From an uncultured Butyricicoccus sp. (GTDB lineage Bacteria > Bacillota > Clostridia > Oscillospirales > Butyricicoccaceae): 6,015 nt of DNA. A model generated the notes under the pieces. That model ran no database searches and had not been told where the DNA came from. It was given only the letters and a program-made list of their open reading frames with translations. Made by a program: the position numbers and the translations under genes. Numbering within the stretch: the stretch's first letter is position 1; every line of letters starts with the position of its first letter. This document shows, piece by piece, positions 1 through 5,085 of the stretch. The stretch is from the NCBI GenBank assembly GCA_900547195.1, contig URFQ01000111.1:1-6015 (forward strand). The letters run 5' to 3'.

Positions 1-192
1 TTCATGCAGCGCCTCAGGCAGCGGCTCTTTGACGTCGCCCCACGCGGTGCGCATGAGCTTCAAATCCTCCATGTAGGCCGCGCAGGCGGGACATTCCGCC
101 AGATGCGCGTCCAGCTCCCGTTTCTGCGCCCGGCTCAGTTCGCCGTCCAGCGCCATGGAACACAGCTCTTCAAAATACTCACAATCAGGCAT
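1..192 (-). CDS. Zinc-finger anti-sigma factor, N-terminal part (runs off the window)
   Basis: Only the first 64 codons are in the window; the gene continues past position 1. The reading begins MPDCEYFEELCSMALDGEL and carries the H-x3-C-x2-C signature of ZAS-type anti-sigma factors (HLAECPAC, His30, Cys34, Cys37). Cys4 is the likely fourth zinc ligand. Proteins of this class bind their partner ECF sigma factor through this N-terminal domain and keep it inactive. Many have a membrane span and a sensor domain further on, but here that part is out of view. The ATG overlaps the stop of the upstream sigma gene by 8 nt (ATGCCTGA), and a purine-rich GGGGGGCGGGA stretch lies just before it, so translation is probably coupled to the sigma gene. 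The family call is firm. The stress sensed, and whether the protein is membrane-bound, cannot be told from this fragment. Confidence 0.88.
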   Translation of the reverse strand, partial: MPDCEYFEELCSMALDGELSRAQKRELDAHLAECPACAAYMEDLKLMRTAWGDVKEPLPEALHE

Positions 193-784
193 TTCCCGCC
201 CCCCTTTCTGTCTGTTTAGACGCAGAAGGAAGCGAAATGTTCCCGCGTTCGATCAAAATTTTTCGCAGCGCCGCGCGCGCGCGCGCCAAGCGGGATTTTA
301 CCGTCCCTTCTTCCAGCTCCAACGCAGCCGCGATATCGGCGTAACTCATGCCCGCCACGTCGCGCAGGATGACGATTTTCCGGTGTTCCTCGGACACCAG
401 ACTGAGCGCCGCGTCCAACTCCCGACGCAGTTCGCTGTTGGCGAGCGCGGTTTCCGGCTGATAGGCGCCGCGCGTTTCGGGCGCTTCAAGCGCCTGCTCG
501 TCGTCAAGCGACTCGGCCGGGTTGTTTTTGCGCGCCAAATCCACGCACAGGTTGACCGTGATGCGGTACAGCCATGTGGAAAACCCGCTTTCCCCGCGAA
601 AGGTATCCAGCGAGCGATACGCCCGGAGGAACACTTCCTGCGTGATATCGGCGGCGTCTGCCTCCGACCCGGTGGAACGGAGTGCCAGCGAATAGACGCG
701 CCGCTCATATGCGGTGACCAGCGACTCAAAGGCAGCCATTTCGCCCTTCTTCGCCCGCTGGAGCAACACCTTTTCTCCGGTCAT
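185..784 (-). CDS. ECF-subfamily RNA polymerase sigma factor (SigW/RpoE-like)
   Basis: This 199-residue protein has the two-domain layout and length of ECF sigma factors. Region 2 spans about residues 19-86 and includes DAADITQEVFLRAYRSLDTF and a GFSTWLYRITVNLCVDLARK stretch, the core-binding and -10-recognition part. An acidic linker follows at about 88-117. Region 4 spans about 119-175, with RKIVILRDVAGMSYADIA followed by the EEGTVKSRLARAR recognition helix that reads the -35 element. There is no region 1 or 3, as expected for the group. The ATG is preceded by AGGAGAGGAGGA at good spacing. The gene lies 24 nt after dusB and overlaps the following anti-sigma gene, so it is probably expressed from the dusB promoter. 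I found no convincing autoregulatory ECF promoter (AAC near -35, CGT near -10) just upstream. The C-terminal 20 residues after region 4 are low-complexity and polar. The regulon and the inducing signal are unknown. Confidence 0.95.
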   Translation of the reverse strand: MTGEKVLLQRAKKGEMAAFESLVTAYERRVYSLALRSTGSEADAADITQEVFLRAYRSLDTFRGESGFSTWLYRITVNLCVDLARKNNPAESLDDEQALEAPETRGAYQPETALANSELRRELDAALSLVSEEHRKIVILRDVAGMSYADIAAALELEEGTVKSRLARARAALRKILIERGNISLPSASKQTERGAGNA

Positions 785-808
785 ACGCCGTCCTCCTCTC
801 CTCTGAAT

Positions 809-1780
809 TTATTCGGCATAACGCGCTTTCAGTTCGTCCGCGAGCGTATACAGTTGCTCCATTGTGGACAGCGCGCTCACACGCTTTTTGTATTCTTTCA
901 GCCCGGGCACGCCTTTGAGATACCAGTTTACATGCTTGCGCGCTTCGAGCAGCGCAATGCGCTCGCCCTTGTCGGCCATCGCCAGCTCGATTTGCCGCAC
1001 CGCGGTATCCACCCGTTCGGAAAACGCCGGCCCCGGCGGCAGCATGCCGGTTTCGAGCAGGGCGCCCGCCCGGGAAAACAGCCAGGGGTCGCCAAGGCAG
1101 CCGCGGCCAATGGCGGCGAAATCCGCGCCCGTGTATTCCAGGATACGCGCCGCATCTTCAGGCCGGAACACATCGCCGTTGGCCGTCACGGGAATCGATA
1201 CCGCTGCTTTCACGGCGCGGATGGCGTCCCAGTCTGCTTTGCCCTCATATTGCTGGCTGCGCGTGCGGCCATGCAGGGTGATCATATCCGCCCCCGCGGC
1301 CTCGCACATCCGCGCAAACTCCACACAGTTGACGGTCTTCTCGTCCCAGCCCTTTCGGAACTTGACCGTCACCGGGCAATCCACCGCGGCGCGTACCGCG
1401 CGGATCACCGCTTCGGCTTTGCGGATATCCTTCATCAGCGCCGAACCGTCGCCGTTGCCGACGATCTTGGGAGCCGGGCAGCCCATATTGATGTCGATGA
1501 TGTCGCAGCCGGAAATCTCCCGGGCGAGCGCCGCGCCTTCGGCCATGGTCTCGGGCTCGGAGCCGAAAATCTGCGCCGCCGCCGGATGTTCTCCTGCGTT
1601 CAGGGCCAGCAGGCGGGGCGTTTTTTTATCCTTAAAATGCAGCGCCTTGGCCGAAACCATTTCGGTGACGGTGAGCGCCGCGCCATGCTCCCGGCAGACC
1701 TGGCGGAACGCGCGGTCGGTCACCCCGGCCATGGGTGCAAGGAACAGCCGCCCAGTCAGGGAAATATTTGCAATCTTCAC
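809..1780 (-). CDS. dusB: tRNA-dihydrouridine synthase, DusB/NifR3 type
   Basis: This is an FMN-dependent enzyme that uses NADPH to reduce uridine to dihydrouridine in the tRNA D-loop; it is cytoplasmic. From the chosen GTG start the product is 323 residues, normal for the family. It begins VKIANISLTGRLFLAPMAGV, the typical DusB N-terminus. The FMN/TIM-barrel motif APMAGVTD lies at 15-22, and NMGCP at 98-102 carries the catalytic Cys101. VTVKFRKGWD is at 137-146, the LHGRTRSQQYEG tRNA/FMN segment at 169-180, VTANGDVF at 198-205 and GRGCLGDPW at 225-233. A helical C-terminal domain ends in KARYAE. An in-frame ATG exists 24 codons upstream (1852), but it has no ribosome site and adds residues unlike the family. 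The GTG at 1780 has GGAGAGGGGAG just ahead of it. It is the first gene of a unit with the sigma and anti-sigma genes. Confidence 0.96.
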   Translation of the reverse strand: MKIANISLTGRLFLAPMAGVTDRAFRQVCREHGAALTVTEMVSAKALHFKDKKTPRLLALNAGEHPAAAQIFGSEPETMAEGAALAREISGCDIIDINMGCPAPKIVGNGDGSALMKDIRKAEAVIRAVRAAVDCPVTVKFRKGWDEKTVNCVEFARMCEAAGADMITLHGRTRSQQYEGKADWDAIRAVKAAVSIPVTANGDVFRPEDAARILEYTGADFAAIGRGCLGDPWLFSRAGALLETGMLPPGPAFSERVDTAVRQIELAMADKGERIALLEARKHVNWYLKGVPGLKEYKKRVSALSTMEQLYTLADELKARYAE

Positions 1781-1803
1781 GGGATTCTCCCCTCTCCGAA
1801 GCG

Positions 1804-1850
1804 GCCTCGTGCATTTTTTGCTGCATGGCGATTGCACACATATCCGAGGC
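1804..1850 (-). promoter_or_regulatory. Foldable leader upstream of dusB
   Basis: Within the predicted dusB leader, GCCTCG (1845-1850 read on the minus strand) can pair with CGAGGC (1804-1809). Inside that, GTGCA (1833-1837) can pair with TGCAC (1809-1813); the two helices share one base, so one pair must give way. The result is a two-step stem with an A-rich loop, ending about 24 nt before the GTG start. I do not recognise any known riboswitch class. It could be a simple mRNA-stabilising hairpin or chance pairing. Confidence 0.3.
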
Positions 1851-1867
1851 ATAAATTCACGGAGTAT

Positions 1868-1896
1868 ATTTTAGCACAAATCCCCTGTTATTGCAA
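1868..1896 (-). promoter_or_regulatory. Sigma-A promoter for dusB - sigma - anti-sigma unit
   Basis: Read on the minus strand there is a -35 hexamer TTGCAA (1891-1896), a spacer of exactly 17 nt and a -10 hexamer TAAAAT (1868-1873). A TG one base before the -10 gives an extended -10 (TGCTAAAAT). The AT-rich patch stands out in otherwise GC-rich DNA. Transcription would start near 1861, giving a leader of about 80 nt before the dusB GTG. The match is inferred from consensus only. Confidence 0.75.
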
Positions 1897-1925
1897 ATTT
1901 CAAAGCGGTGACAAAATAAAAGCGT

Positions 1926-1954
1926 CGTTTTTCGACCAAAAGGGTCGAAAAACG
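1926..1954. repeat. Perfect 12-bp inverted repeat with Spo0A-box-like arms
   Basis: CGTTTTTCGACC (1926-1937) and its exact complement GGTCGAAAAACG (1943-1954) flank a 5-nt AAAAG centre. Each arm holds TTCGACC/GGTCGAA, which differs by one base from the Spo0A box (TTCGACA/TGTCGAA). It lies about 30 bp upstream of the dusB -35 and about 330 bp upstream of the spoIIE start. It could be an operator for a dimeric regulator or a pair of Spo0A sites. A terminator is less likely because the stem is AT-rich and no separate U-tract follows. The symmetry is certain; the function is inferred. Confidence 0.55.
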
Positions 1955-2086
1955 GCAAAATTCCTGCCGCAAGTCTTTCTGGCAAGCGCTCCGGCGGGCG
2001 AGCCGCGCGGCGCCGCGCGCACAACCGGACCGCGAGGCGCCATTTCCCCCAGCGGCTTGCGGGCAAACCGCCGTGTGCCCGCGCAT

Positions 2087-2105
2087 GCCGCCGCAAAGCG
2101 GCGGC
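2087..2105. repeat. GC-rich perfect hairpin, 8-bp stem, 3-nt loop
   Basis: GCCGCCGC (2087-2094), loop AAA and GCGGCGGC (2098-2105) form a very stable stem. No T-tract follows on either strand, so it is not a classic intrinsic terminator. It sits between the 16-bp palindrome (2004-2019) and the phased repeats. Its role is unknown. Confidence 0.5.
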
Positions 2106-2124
2106 CAACCGCTTCTGCCGCTCT

Positions 2125-2178
2125 CCCATTCCCCGCGTCCCGCGCCCATTTCCCGCGCCATATGCCCATTCCCCCGCG
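2125..2178. repeat. Three direct repeats with exact 20-bp period
   Basis: CCCATTCCCCGCG (2125-2137), CCCATTTCCCGCG (2145-2157) and CCCATTCCCCCGCG (2165-2178) start exactly 20 bp apart. The 7-nt intervals between copies are not conserved. A degenerate further copy, CACATTTCCCGCT, starts at 2206, about two periods on. A partial one, CCATTTCCCCC, begins at 2040 and is out of phase. Spacing near two helical turns would place copies on one face of the DNA, as in arrays bound by a regulator. They lie about 105-155 bp upstream of the spoIIE ATG. No known box is recognised. Confidence 0.55.
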
Positions 2179-2253
2179 CAAAAAAGCATCCGAAAATATC
2201 ATGGGCACATTTCCCGCTGTATTTTCCAACAAAACGCGCACTGCCGCGCGGCC

Positions 2254-2259
2254 TATACT
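2254..2259 (+). promoter_or_regulatory. Candidate -10 element for spoIIE without a good -35
   Basis: TATACT at 2254-2259 would start transcription near 2266, just ahead of the AAGGAGGT ribosome site (2268-2275). The sequence 17 nt upstream (AAAACG) is a poor -35. This would fit an activator-dependent promoter, as known for spoIIE of Bacillus subtilis, where Spo0A~P works with sigma-A. The leader would be very short, so the true start may lie further upstream. Confidence 0.35.
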
Positions 2260-2281
2260 GGGAAAACAAGGAGGTTCGACC

Positions 2282-4639
2282 ATGGACAAGCATACTTTGG
2301 AACGGAAGAGCTTCCGGGCTGCGGCGCGTGCCGCTGAGACCTGGACGCGCTTCACCCGCACCGATGAGGTGCGTCAAATCGGCGGGGGCGTCAAACGCCT
2401 GCTGCTGTGCGCTGTGCTGTCGCGCGGCGTGATCTTAGGCGGCTTCGCGCCGCTCGGCGTGGCGATGACCGGCGCGTGCGCCGCGCTCGGCAAAGGGTAC
2501 TGCGCGCTCATCGGCGCGTTTTTCGGCGCCATCCTGCTGCGCGGGGGCATGAGCGGCGTGACAGCCGCCGCCGCGGCGCTGCTCACCTTTGTCTGCGCGC
2601 AAATTTTTGAAAAACCGCCTGCAAAGCGGCGTGGGTGGTTCATGCCGCTGATGAGCGCGCTTATGATGGCGGCGTGCAACTTTGTTCTTCTGCCCCTGCC
2701 CGGGCTGCTGCGCCCGGCGCATGTATTTCGCTTTTTGGCCGCCTGTACGCTGACGGGCGCGCTGTGCTGGTGCTACATCCAGGCGTTGTCGCCGCCGCGC
2801 AGCCGGGGCGACCTGCGACACCCGGGCGGGCTGCTCGCCGTCGTGGCCAGTCTGCTCATCGCGGTTGGGGATGTGACCCTGTTCGGCGTAGTGGCGCCCG
2901 CGCGCGTGCTGGCTTTCACCCTGGTGCTGTCCGGCTCCTTTCTCGGCGGCAGCACCGTCGGGGCTGCGCTCGGCGTAGCGTTCGGTGTCACAATGGACGC
3001 CGCCGTCGGCAGCGGTGCCTTCCTCACCTGCGTATATGGCCTCGCCGCCCTGCTCTCGGGTGCGTTCCGCACCGCGGGCAAAGCGGCCTTTGTGGCCTCC
3101 GGCCTGCTGTCCGCAGGCGCGGCCAGCCTGCTTGGCATCGATCATCCGCTGTTTCTTGCAACGCTGTATGAATGCGTGCTGTCCGCCATGGTGTTCTGGC
3201 TGATCCCCGAACCGGTCTGGCAGTACGTGCGCGACACCCTGCTCCCAACGCGGAACGACACCGTGGACACCGTCATGCGGGTGCGGCGCTCAGCCGGGCG
3301 GTACGCCTCCGAAGCTTCTGAAGCCTTTTACGAGATGTATCTTGCCATGATGAACGGCGCGCAGGCGGGGCGCTCGGCCGCGGATGAGGATGTACACGCC
3401 ATTTTCGACTGCGCGGCCGACAAGGTCTGCCGCCGGTGCTCCATCTGCAAGCAATGCTGGCAGCGCGATTACGTCTCCACGCTGTCCGCGCTAAACGACG
3501 TTTCCACCCCCATGCTCAAGCGCGGCCGCGCCGAGGCAGCCGACTTCCCGCGCCATTTCTCCGACCGCTGCATCCATTTTCCCGAGCTGTTGCGCACAAT
3601 TAACGAGGCGCTGTTCACACTGCGTGAGCGCCAGCAGTACCGCAAACGCTGCGAGGAAAACCGTTCGCTGATCGCCCAGCAGTACGCGGGCCTGACCGGC
3701 ATCCTGCGGCAGATCGGCGGCACGCTTGGCCGCGACCAGGCATCTCTCCCCGCGCGCGAACGGCAGGTGCGCAGCTATGCGTCGGCTTTTGGCCGCATCG
3801 ACAAAGTGGCCGTATTCCGCGACGGCGGCGGACGGCTGCGCGTTGAGCTGGCGGGCGAGGGGCTGGAAACCATCCTGCATGAGCGCAAAGGTTTTGCCGC
3901 CGGGCTGTCGGCGGTGCTGCAGGTCGGCCTGACCGAGCCCGAGCGCATCTCGGACGAGCTTGGCACGCGCCTGATGCTGCGCGAGCAGGCCCCTTACCGC
4001 GCGGTAGTCGGCATCGGCCAGCGGCAAAAGCCCGGCGAAAAAGTCTCCGGGGATACCGCCCGGTCGTTTGTCACCGAGAGCGGGCACGCCTGCCTGCTGC
4101 TCGCGGACGGCATGGGGTCCGGGCCGGCAGCGGCGCAGGACAGCCGTTCCATCCTATCGTTAATGGAACGTTTTCTGCGCGCAGGCATCCCTCCCGCGGA
4201 CGCGCTGCGCACGGTGGCCCCCGCTTTCCGGCTGCGGGTGGACGGCACGCGCGGCGTGACGCTGGACGCGCTGACGGTCGACCTGTTTACCGGCAAAGGC
4301 GAATGCCTGAAATGCGGCGCTGCGCCCAGCTTTCTGCGCGTGGGCGGCGCAGTCACGCGCCTGTCGGGCGGCAACCTGCCGGTCGGGTTGTCGGATGAAC
4401 CGGCTGCCGACCAGAGCGTCCCCATCCGCATGTCACACGGCGACCTGTTCGTGATGGTTTCCGACGGGGTCTGCGATGGCTCCGACGACGATTGGCTGCG
4501 CCACCTGCTGCATGACCGCGCAGGCGATACCCCCAAAGAACTCGCTGCAAAAATTGTGGTTTCCGCAACCGAGCGCGGCGTGAGCGATGACCTGACCGCC
4601 ATGGTCGTCCGGCTGGAACGCCGTCCGGCCTCCTCGTAA
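2282..4639 (+). CDS. spoIIE: Stage II sporulation protein E, sigma-F-activating PP2C phosphatase
   Basis: SpoIIE sits at the polar septum, interacts with FtsZ, and dephosphorylates SpoIIAA so that sigma-F is released in the forespore. The 785-residue product is slightly shorter than the Bacillus subtilis protein (about 827). Residues about 38-308 form a block of roughly ten hydrophobic spans. A central soluble region follows, with a cysteine cluster at 383-393 (CRRCSICKQCW) and charged helical stretches. The PP2C domain begins near 585. GDTARSF is at 590-596, LLADGMGSG carries Asp609 (equivalent to B. subtilis Asp610), VSDGV has Asp728, and SDDLTAMVV has Asp769/Asp770, so all expected metal-binding acids are present. 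The protein ends soon after, without the longer tail of the Bacillus protein. The ATG has an ideal AAGGAGGT site 6 nt upstream. The frame stays open far upstream of this ATG, to 155, but that part is antisense to dusB and the sigma gene and is not coding. The next gene starts 62 nt downstream. Confidence 0.96.
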   Translation: MDKHTLERKSFRAAARAAETWTRFTRTDEVRQIGGGVKRLLLCAVLSRGVILGGFAPLGVAMTGACAALGKGYCALIGAFFGAILLRGGMSGVTAAAAALLTFVCAQIFEKPPAKRRGWFMPLMSALMMAACNFVLLPLPGLLRPAHVFRFLAACTLTGALCWCYIQALSPPRSRGDLRHPGGLLAVVASLLIAVGDVTLFGVVAPARVLAFTLVLSGSFLGGSTVGAALGVAFGVTMDAAVGSGAFLTCVYGLAALLSGAFRTAGKAAFVASGLLSAGAASLLGIDHPLFLATLYECVLSAMVFWLIPEPVWQYVRDTLLPTRNDTVDTVMRVRRSAGRYASEASEAFYEMYLAMMNGAQAGRSAADEDVHAIFDCAADKVCRRCSICKQCWQRDYVSTLSALNDVSTPMLKRGRAEAADFPRHFSDRCIHFPELLRTINEALFTLRERQQYRKRCEENRSLIAQQYAGLTGILRQIGGTLGRDQASLPARERQVRSYASAFGRIDKVAVFRDGGGRLRVELAGEGLETILHERKGFAAGLSAVLQVGLTEPERISDELGTRLMLREQAPYRAVVGIGQRQKPGEKVSGDTARSFVTESGHACLLLADGMGSGPAAAQDSRSILSLMERFLRAGIPPADALRTVAPAFRLRVDGTRGVTLDALTVDLFTGKGECLKCGAAPSFLRVGGAVTRLSGGNLPVGLSDEPAADQSVPIRMSHGDLFVMVSDGVCDGSDDDWLRHLLHDRAGDTPKELAAKIVVSATERGVSDDLTAMVVRLERRPASS

Positions 4640-4644
4640 ATGCT

Positions 4645-4673
4645 GTATAAACAGGCGTTTCCTGGACATACTG
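4645..4673 (+). promoter_or_regulatory. Sigma-G-like (forespore) promoter candidate
   Basis: GTATA (4645-4649) fits the GHATR -35 of forespore sigma-G, and CATACTG (4667-4673) matches six of seven positions of the CATWHTA -10. The 17-nt spacer is close to the usual value. It lies in the short gap after spoIIE and would start a transcript just ahead of the AAGGAGG site of the next gene. A chance match is possible because these motifs are short. Confidence 0.4.
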
Positions 4674-4701
4674 GTGGTAAATGAAACGCAAGGAGGCAGT
4701 T

Positions 4702-4977
4702 ATGGTTAAGGGGATCTCCCGCAGGGTCGTGGTCGTGCGTCCGCCCGACCCCAGTGTGTTTGAGGAAGCAATTTTTGTGGTACGTGAGAACCGGGATGCG
4801 CCGCGCGACGTGCTGCGCGAAGCATGCGCGGTCGCGGAGACCTATCTGCGCCGGCCGGCGGTGCGGCGATACTGCCGCAGGCGCTGGACCAGCGCGCAGC
4901 TTTGCCTGGCCGCGCTCGGCGGCGGCGGGACGGTCGGGCTGCTCTGGGCTGTGACGTCTGTTTTCGGTATTCTTTAA
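4702..4977 (+). CDS. Conserved small membrane protein of unknown function (MVKG family)
   Basis: The product is 91 residues. The N-terminal half, MVKGISRRVVVVRPPDPSVF followed by EEAIFVVREN, resembles a short protein I recall from many Ruminococcaceae-type genomes (MVKGV.R.V.VV..PDP..FE.AIF), there usually called hypothetical or 'translation initiation factor 2'. The latter name is not supported: no G-domain motif or IF2 domain is present. The middle (about 34-62) is predicted helical and strongly basic, ending in a VRRYCRRRW stretch. Residues about 65-90 form one hydrophobic, glycine-rich span (CLAALGGGG, then VGLLWAV), which suggests an N-in tail-anchored topology by the positive-inside rule. 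I prefer the ATG at 4702, with AAGGAGG at 4690-4696, over the ATG at 4681, which would place that site inside the gene. It follows spoIIE by 62 nt and may be read through from it or from the sigma-G-like promoter. No function is known to me. Confidence 0.82.
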   Translation: MVKGISRRVVVVRPPDPSVFEEAIFVVRENRDAPRDVLREACAVAETYLRRPAVRRYCRRRWTSAQLCLAALGGGGTVGLLWAVTSVFGIL

Positions 4978-5015
4978 GAAACCTTGAGCTTTGTGTGAAA
5001 TCTTTTTTAACTTCG

Positions 5016-5043
5016 GGCGGCGGCGCTTGCACAAACCGCCGCC
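5016..5043. promoter_or_regulatory. GC hairpin overlapping the dedA promoter; possible weak terminator or operator
   Basis: GGCGGCGG (5016-5023) and CCGCCGCC (5036-5043) form a perfect 8-bp stem with a 12-nt loop containing the -35 TTGCAC of the next promoter. On the plus strand it is followed by TGTTGTTATG, which is too interrupted to be a good U-tract. It could weakly end transcripts from spoIIE and the small gene, or serve as a regulator site covering the dedA promoter. Confidence 0.4.
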
Positions 5044-5055
5044 TGTTGTTATGAT
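5027..5055 (+). promoter_or_regulatory. Sigma-A promoter for the DedA gene
   Basis: TTGCAC (5027-5032), a spacer of exactly 17 nt and TATGAT (5050-5055) match the sigma-A consensus at five of six positions in each hexamer. Transcription would begin near 5062, giving a leader of about 24 nt that contains GGGGACGGAG before the ATG at 5086. This implies that dedA can be expressed independently of spoIIE, in vegetative cells. Confidence 0.75.
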
Positions 5056-5085
5056 GGAAGAAAACAACGTGGGGACGGAGCGCCA

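Larger units (their letters stand above)
1781..2281. other. Divergent intergenic region between dusB and spoIIE
   Basis: I see no credible gene in these 501 nt. The open frames crossing it on both strands lack ribosome sites and recognisable protein sequence, and the part from about 1970 to 2180 is GC-rich enough to stay open by chance. Contents in order are the dusB leader and promoter, the 12-bp inverted repeat, a 16-bp perfect palindrome CGCGCGGCGCCGCGCG (2004-2019), a GCCGCCGC-AAA-GCGGCGGC hairpin (2087-2105), three phased CCCATT repeats (2125-2178) and a weak promoter for spoIIE. No tRNA or other RNA gene was recognised. Confidence 0.6.

Noticed and set aside
809..1852. Longer dusB with an ATG start at 1852
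   Set aside because: There is no ribosome site before that ATG, and the extra 24 residues do not fit the family N-terminus. The GTG at 1780 has a strong site and starts right at the conserved KIANISL segment.
864..1874. 336-codon plus-strand open frame opposite dusB
   Set aside because: It lies almost entirely within the dusB complement, is serine/arginine/alanine-rich as expected of an antisense shadow, and has no ribosome site.
155..2281. In-frame open extension of spoIIE by 709 codons upstream, giving an apparent 1494-residue protein
   Set aside because: It runs antisense to the sigma and dusB genes, which have clear family motifs. The extension has no recognisable domain, and the ATG at 2282 has an ideal ribosome site and the usual SpoIIE N-terminus. 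High GC content keeps the antisense frame open.
1871..2377. Minus-strand open frames of 110-168 codons upstream of dusB that overlap the spoIIE start
   Set aside because: They are arginine/glycine/alanine-rich with no motif, cross the dusB promoter and spoIIE start region, and lack ribosome sites. They look like GC-driven open frames.
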